A stretch of DNA of 64,000 bases from the NCBI RefSeq assembly GCF_030323025.1, contig NZ_CP097329.1, positions 2,714,001 through 2,778,000 on the forward strand. Direction: 5' to 3'. The position numbers and the translations under genes are program-made. Below are positions 62,902-64,000 of this stretch, in pieces. The DNA is from Pseudanabaena mucicola str. Chao 1806. Its GTDB lineage: Bacteria > Cyanobacteriota > Cyanobacteriia > Pseudanabaenales > Pseudanabaenaceae. The notes under the pieces are model-generated. The model saw only the letters and a list, made by a program, of their open reading frames with translations. It was not told the origin of the DNA and made no database searches. Within the stretch, counting starts at the first letter, position 1. Every line of letters begins with the position of its first letter.

Positions 62902-64000
62902 TAGTTTGTCTCCAATGTCGATAAATCGCCTTCGGGTAAACCCAGTTCACGGGCTTTGAGCAAGCGACGCATGATTTTACCACTGCGGGTTTTGGGTAAA
63001 TTGTCTTGAAATTCCAGTTCCTTGGGTGCGATCGCCGATCCTAATTTTTGGCGGGCAAATCCAATCAATTCCAACCGCAACGATTCGCTGGGTTGATGGC
63101 TAGGTTTTAGAGATACAAAGGCTTTCACCAGTTCGCCAATGGTAGGGTTGGGTTTACCAATTACACCTGCTTCTGCCACCGCAGGATGTTCCATTAAGGC
63201 GCTTTCCACTTCAAAAGGACCCACCATATGCCCAGAGGTTTTGATGATGTCATCTTCACGACCAACAAACCAGAAATAACCGTCTTCATCGCGCATCGCT
63301 AAGTCGCCCGTGATATACCAACCACCGACAAAACATTTACGATAACGCGCCTCATCATGGAGATAGCCGCGAAACATTGAGGGCCAATTAGGACGTAGGG
63401 CAAGATCGCCATCCATATTTGGTTTGTCGATCACTTCTAAGGTTCCATCTTCATGTCGCCTAATGATCGCCGCTTCAATACTGGGCAAAGGACGACCCAT
63501 CGAACCAGGACGAATATCCATTGAGTCATAGTTGGCGATCGCAATGCCACCTGTTTCGGTTTGCCACCAATTATCGTGAATAGGTAATCCCAGCTTCTCT
63601 AGCCCCCAAACCACAGCTTCAGGATTAAGCGGTTCACCAACGCTACAAACTAGACGCAAGTGGCTCAAGTCATACTGTTGGCGTGGCTCAATATCCATTC
63701 GCATCAAGCGCCGAATTGCGGTGGGAGCCGTGTACCAAACGCTGACTTTTTGAGTTTCCAGAATGCGATACCAGCGATCAGCATCAAATTCCGCTTCATC
63801 AATGATGCTAGTAATTCCATGGGTAAGCGGTGCAATGATGCCATAGGAAGTGCCTGTGACCCAACCAGGGTCAGCAGTACACCAATAGATATCATAGGGG
63901 TGCAAATCGAGGACATATTTTGCAGTCATGTAATGCATATAGACCGCTTGATGAACGTGAATCGCCCCTTTAGGCATTCCCGTTGTGCCACTTGTAAAGT
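62901..64000 (-). CDS. acs: Acetyl-CoA synthetase/AMP-forming acyl-CoA ligase (5' part outside window)
   Basis: About 366 codons visible; the gene runs off the right edge. Frame reading at the edge gives [11 protein letters not shown], the P-loop-like A3 motif of the ANL superfamily, followed by [58 protein letters not shown] (in parts) and the C-terminal catalytic Lys in [12 protein letters not shown]. It activates acetate (or a similar acid) to the acyl-CoA through an acyl-AMP. First visible gene of the operon with E1, E2 and ACP. Confidence 0.92.
   Translation of the reverse strand, partial: FTSGTTGMPKGAIHVHQAVYMHYMTAKYVLDLHPYDIYWCTADPGWVTGTSYGIIAPLTHGITSIIDEAEFDADRWYRILETQKVSVWYTAPTAIRRLMRMDIEPRQQYDLSHLRLVCSVGEPLNPEAVVWGLEKLGLPIHDNWWQTETGGIAIANYDSMDIRPGSMGRPLPSIEAAIIRRHEDGTLEVIDKPNMDGDLALRPNWPSMFRGYLHDEARYRKCFVGGWYITGDLAMRDEDGYFWFVGREDDIIKTSGHMVGPFEVESALMEHPAVAEAGVIGKPNPTIGELVKAFVSLKPSHQPSESLRLELIGFARQKLGSAIAPKELEFQDNLPKTRSGKIMRRLLKARELGLPEGDLSTLETN

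Overview
The window is chromosomal DNA of a cyanobacterium. The evidence is the many copies of the HIP1 palindrome (GCGATCGC), genes for phylloquinone synthesis (isochorismate synthase, menD), phycobilisome-related genes (a CpcT/CpeT-family lyase, nblB), an SLH-OprB iron-uptake porin, GUN4-type domains, a Zam-type RNB protein and several cyanobacteria-specific small families (DUF3134, DUF3119, DUF1830, TIGR02450). Moderate AT-richness and the overall protein flavour would fit a Pseudanabaena-like organism, but that genus call is only an impression. No rRNA, tRNA, CRISPR array, prophage or complete insertion sequence was found.

Layout. 0-8.6 kb: the 5' part of an RluA-type pseudouridine synthase, divergent selO, an ACT-domain protein, a Ycf52-like GNAT, a two-gene ATPase/DUF4276 module whose ATPase is cut by one in-frame stop, then rpmE, prfA and isochorismate synthase. 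8.6-17.6 kb: a coiled-coil protein, a CBS-PAS histidine kinase, a membrane GTPase, lpdA, a CpcT-family lyase, a YbaB protein and two small cyanobacterial proteins. 17.6-28 kb: mostly minus-strand metabolic genes (DRTGG ATPase, folP, bcp, a DUF1537 kinase, hom, a D-ribulose-kinase-like FGGY kinase) and nblB. 28-36.8 kb: iron porin, Zam/RNase II-like protein, ClC channel, and an odd pair of genes that share the two halves of a GUN4 domain, one of them fused to an Hpt domain. 37-42 kb: a BMP-type nucleoside ABC transporter. 42-51 kb: menD-maf, an FAD oxidoreductase, isoaspartyl peptidase, Uma2 protein, ffh and a CPA2 antiporter. 51-59 kb: higBA, a TrmJ-like methyltransferase, a class A beta-lactamase-like protein, a TxlA-like thioredoxin, a GPH symporter and a YyaL-type protein. 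59.2-64 kb: a compact operon of acetyl-CoA synthetase (cut by the window edge), pyruvate-dehydrogenase-type E1 alpha, E1 beta, E2 and an acyl carrier protein.

Intergenic DNA is unusually structured. At least three families of short non-autonomous elements with terminal inverted repeats are present (two of them in two copies each), together with a further dispersed repeat family and many long near-perfect hairpins at gene ends, several of which include the stop codon of the adjacent gene.

The most interesting points are the GUN4 fold divided over two adjacent genes with an Hpt module between the halves, the ATPase/DUF4276 pair as a candidate defence module carrying a nonsense codon, the acs-PDH-ACP operon, and a MITE that now supplies the start codon of a GTPase gene.
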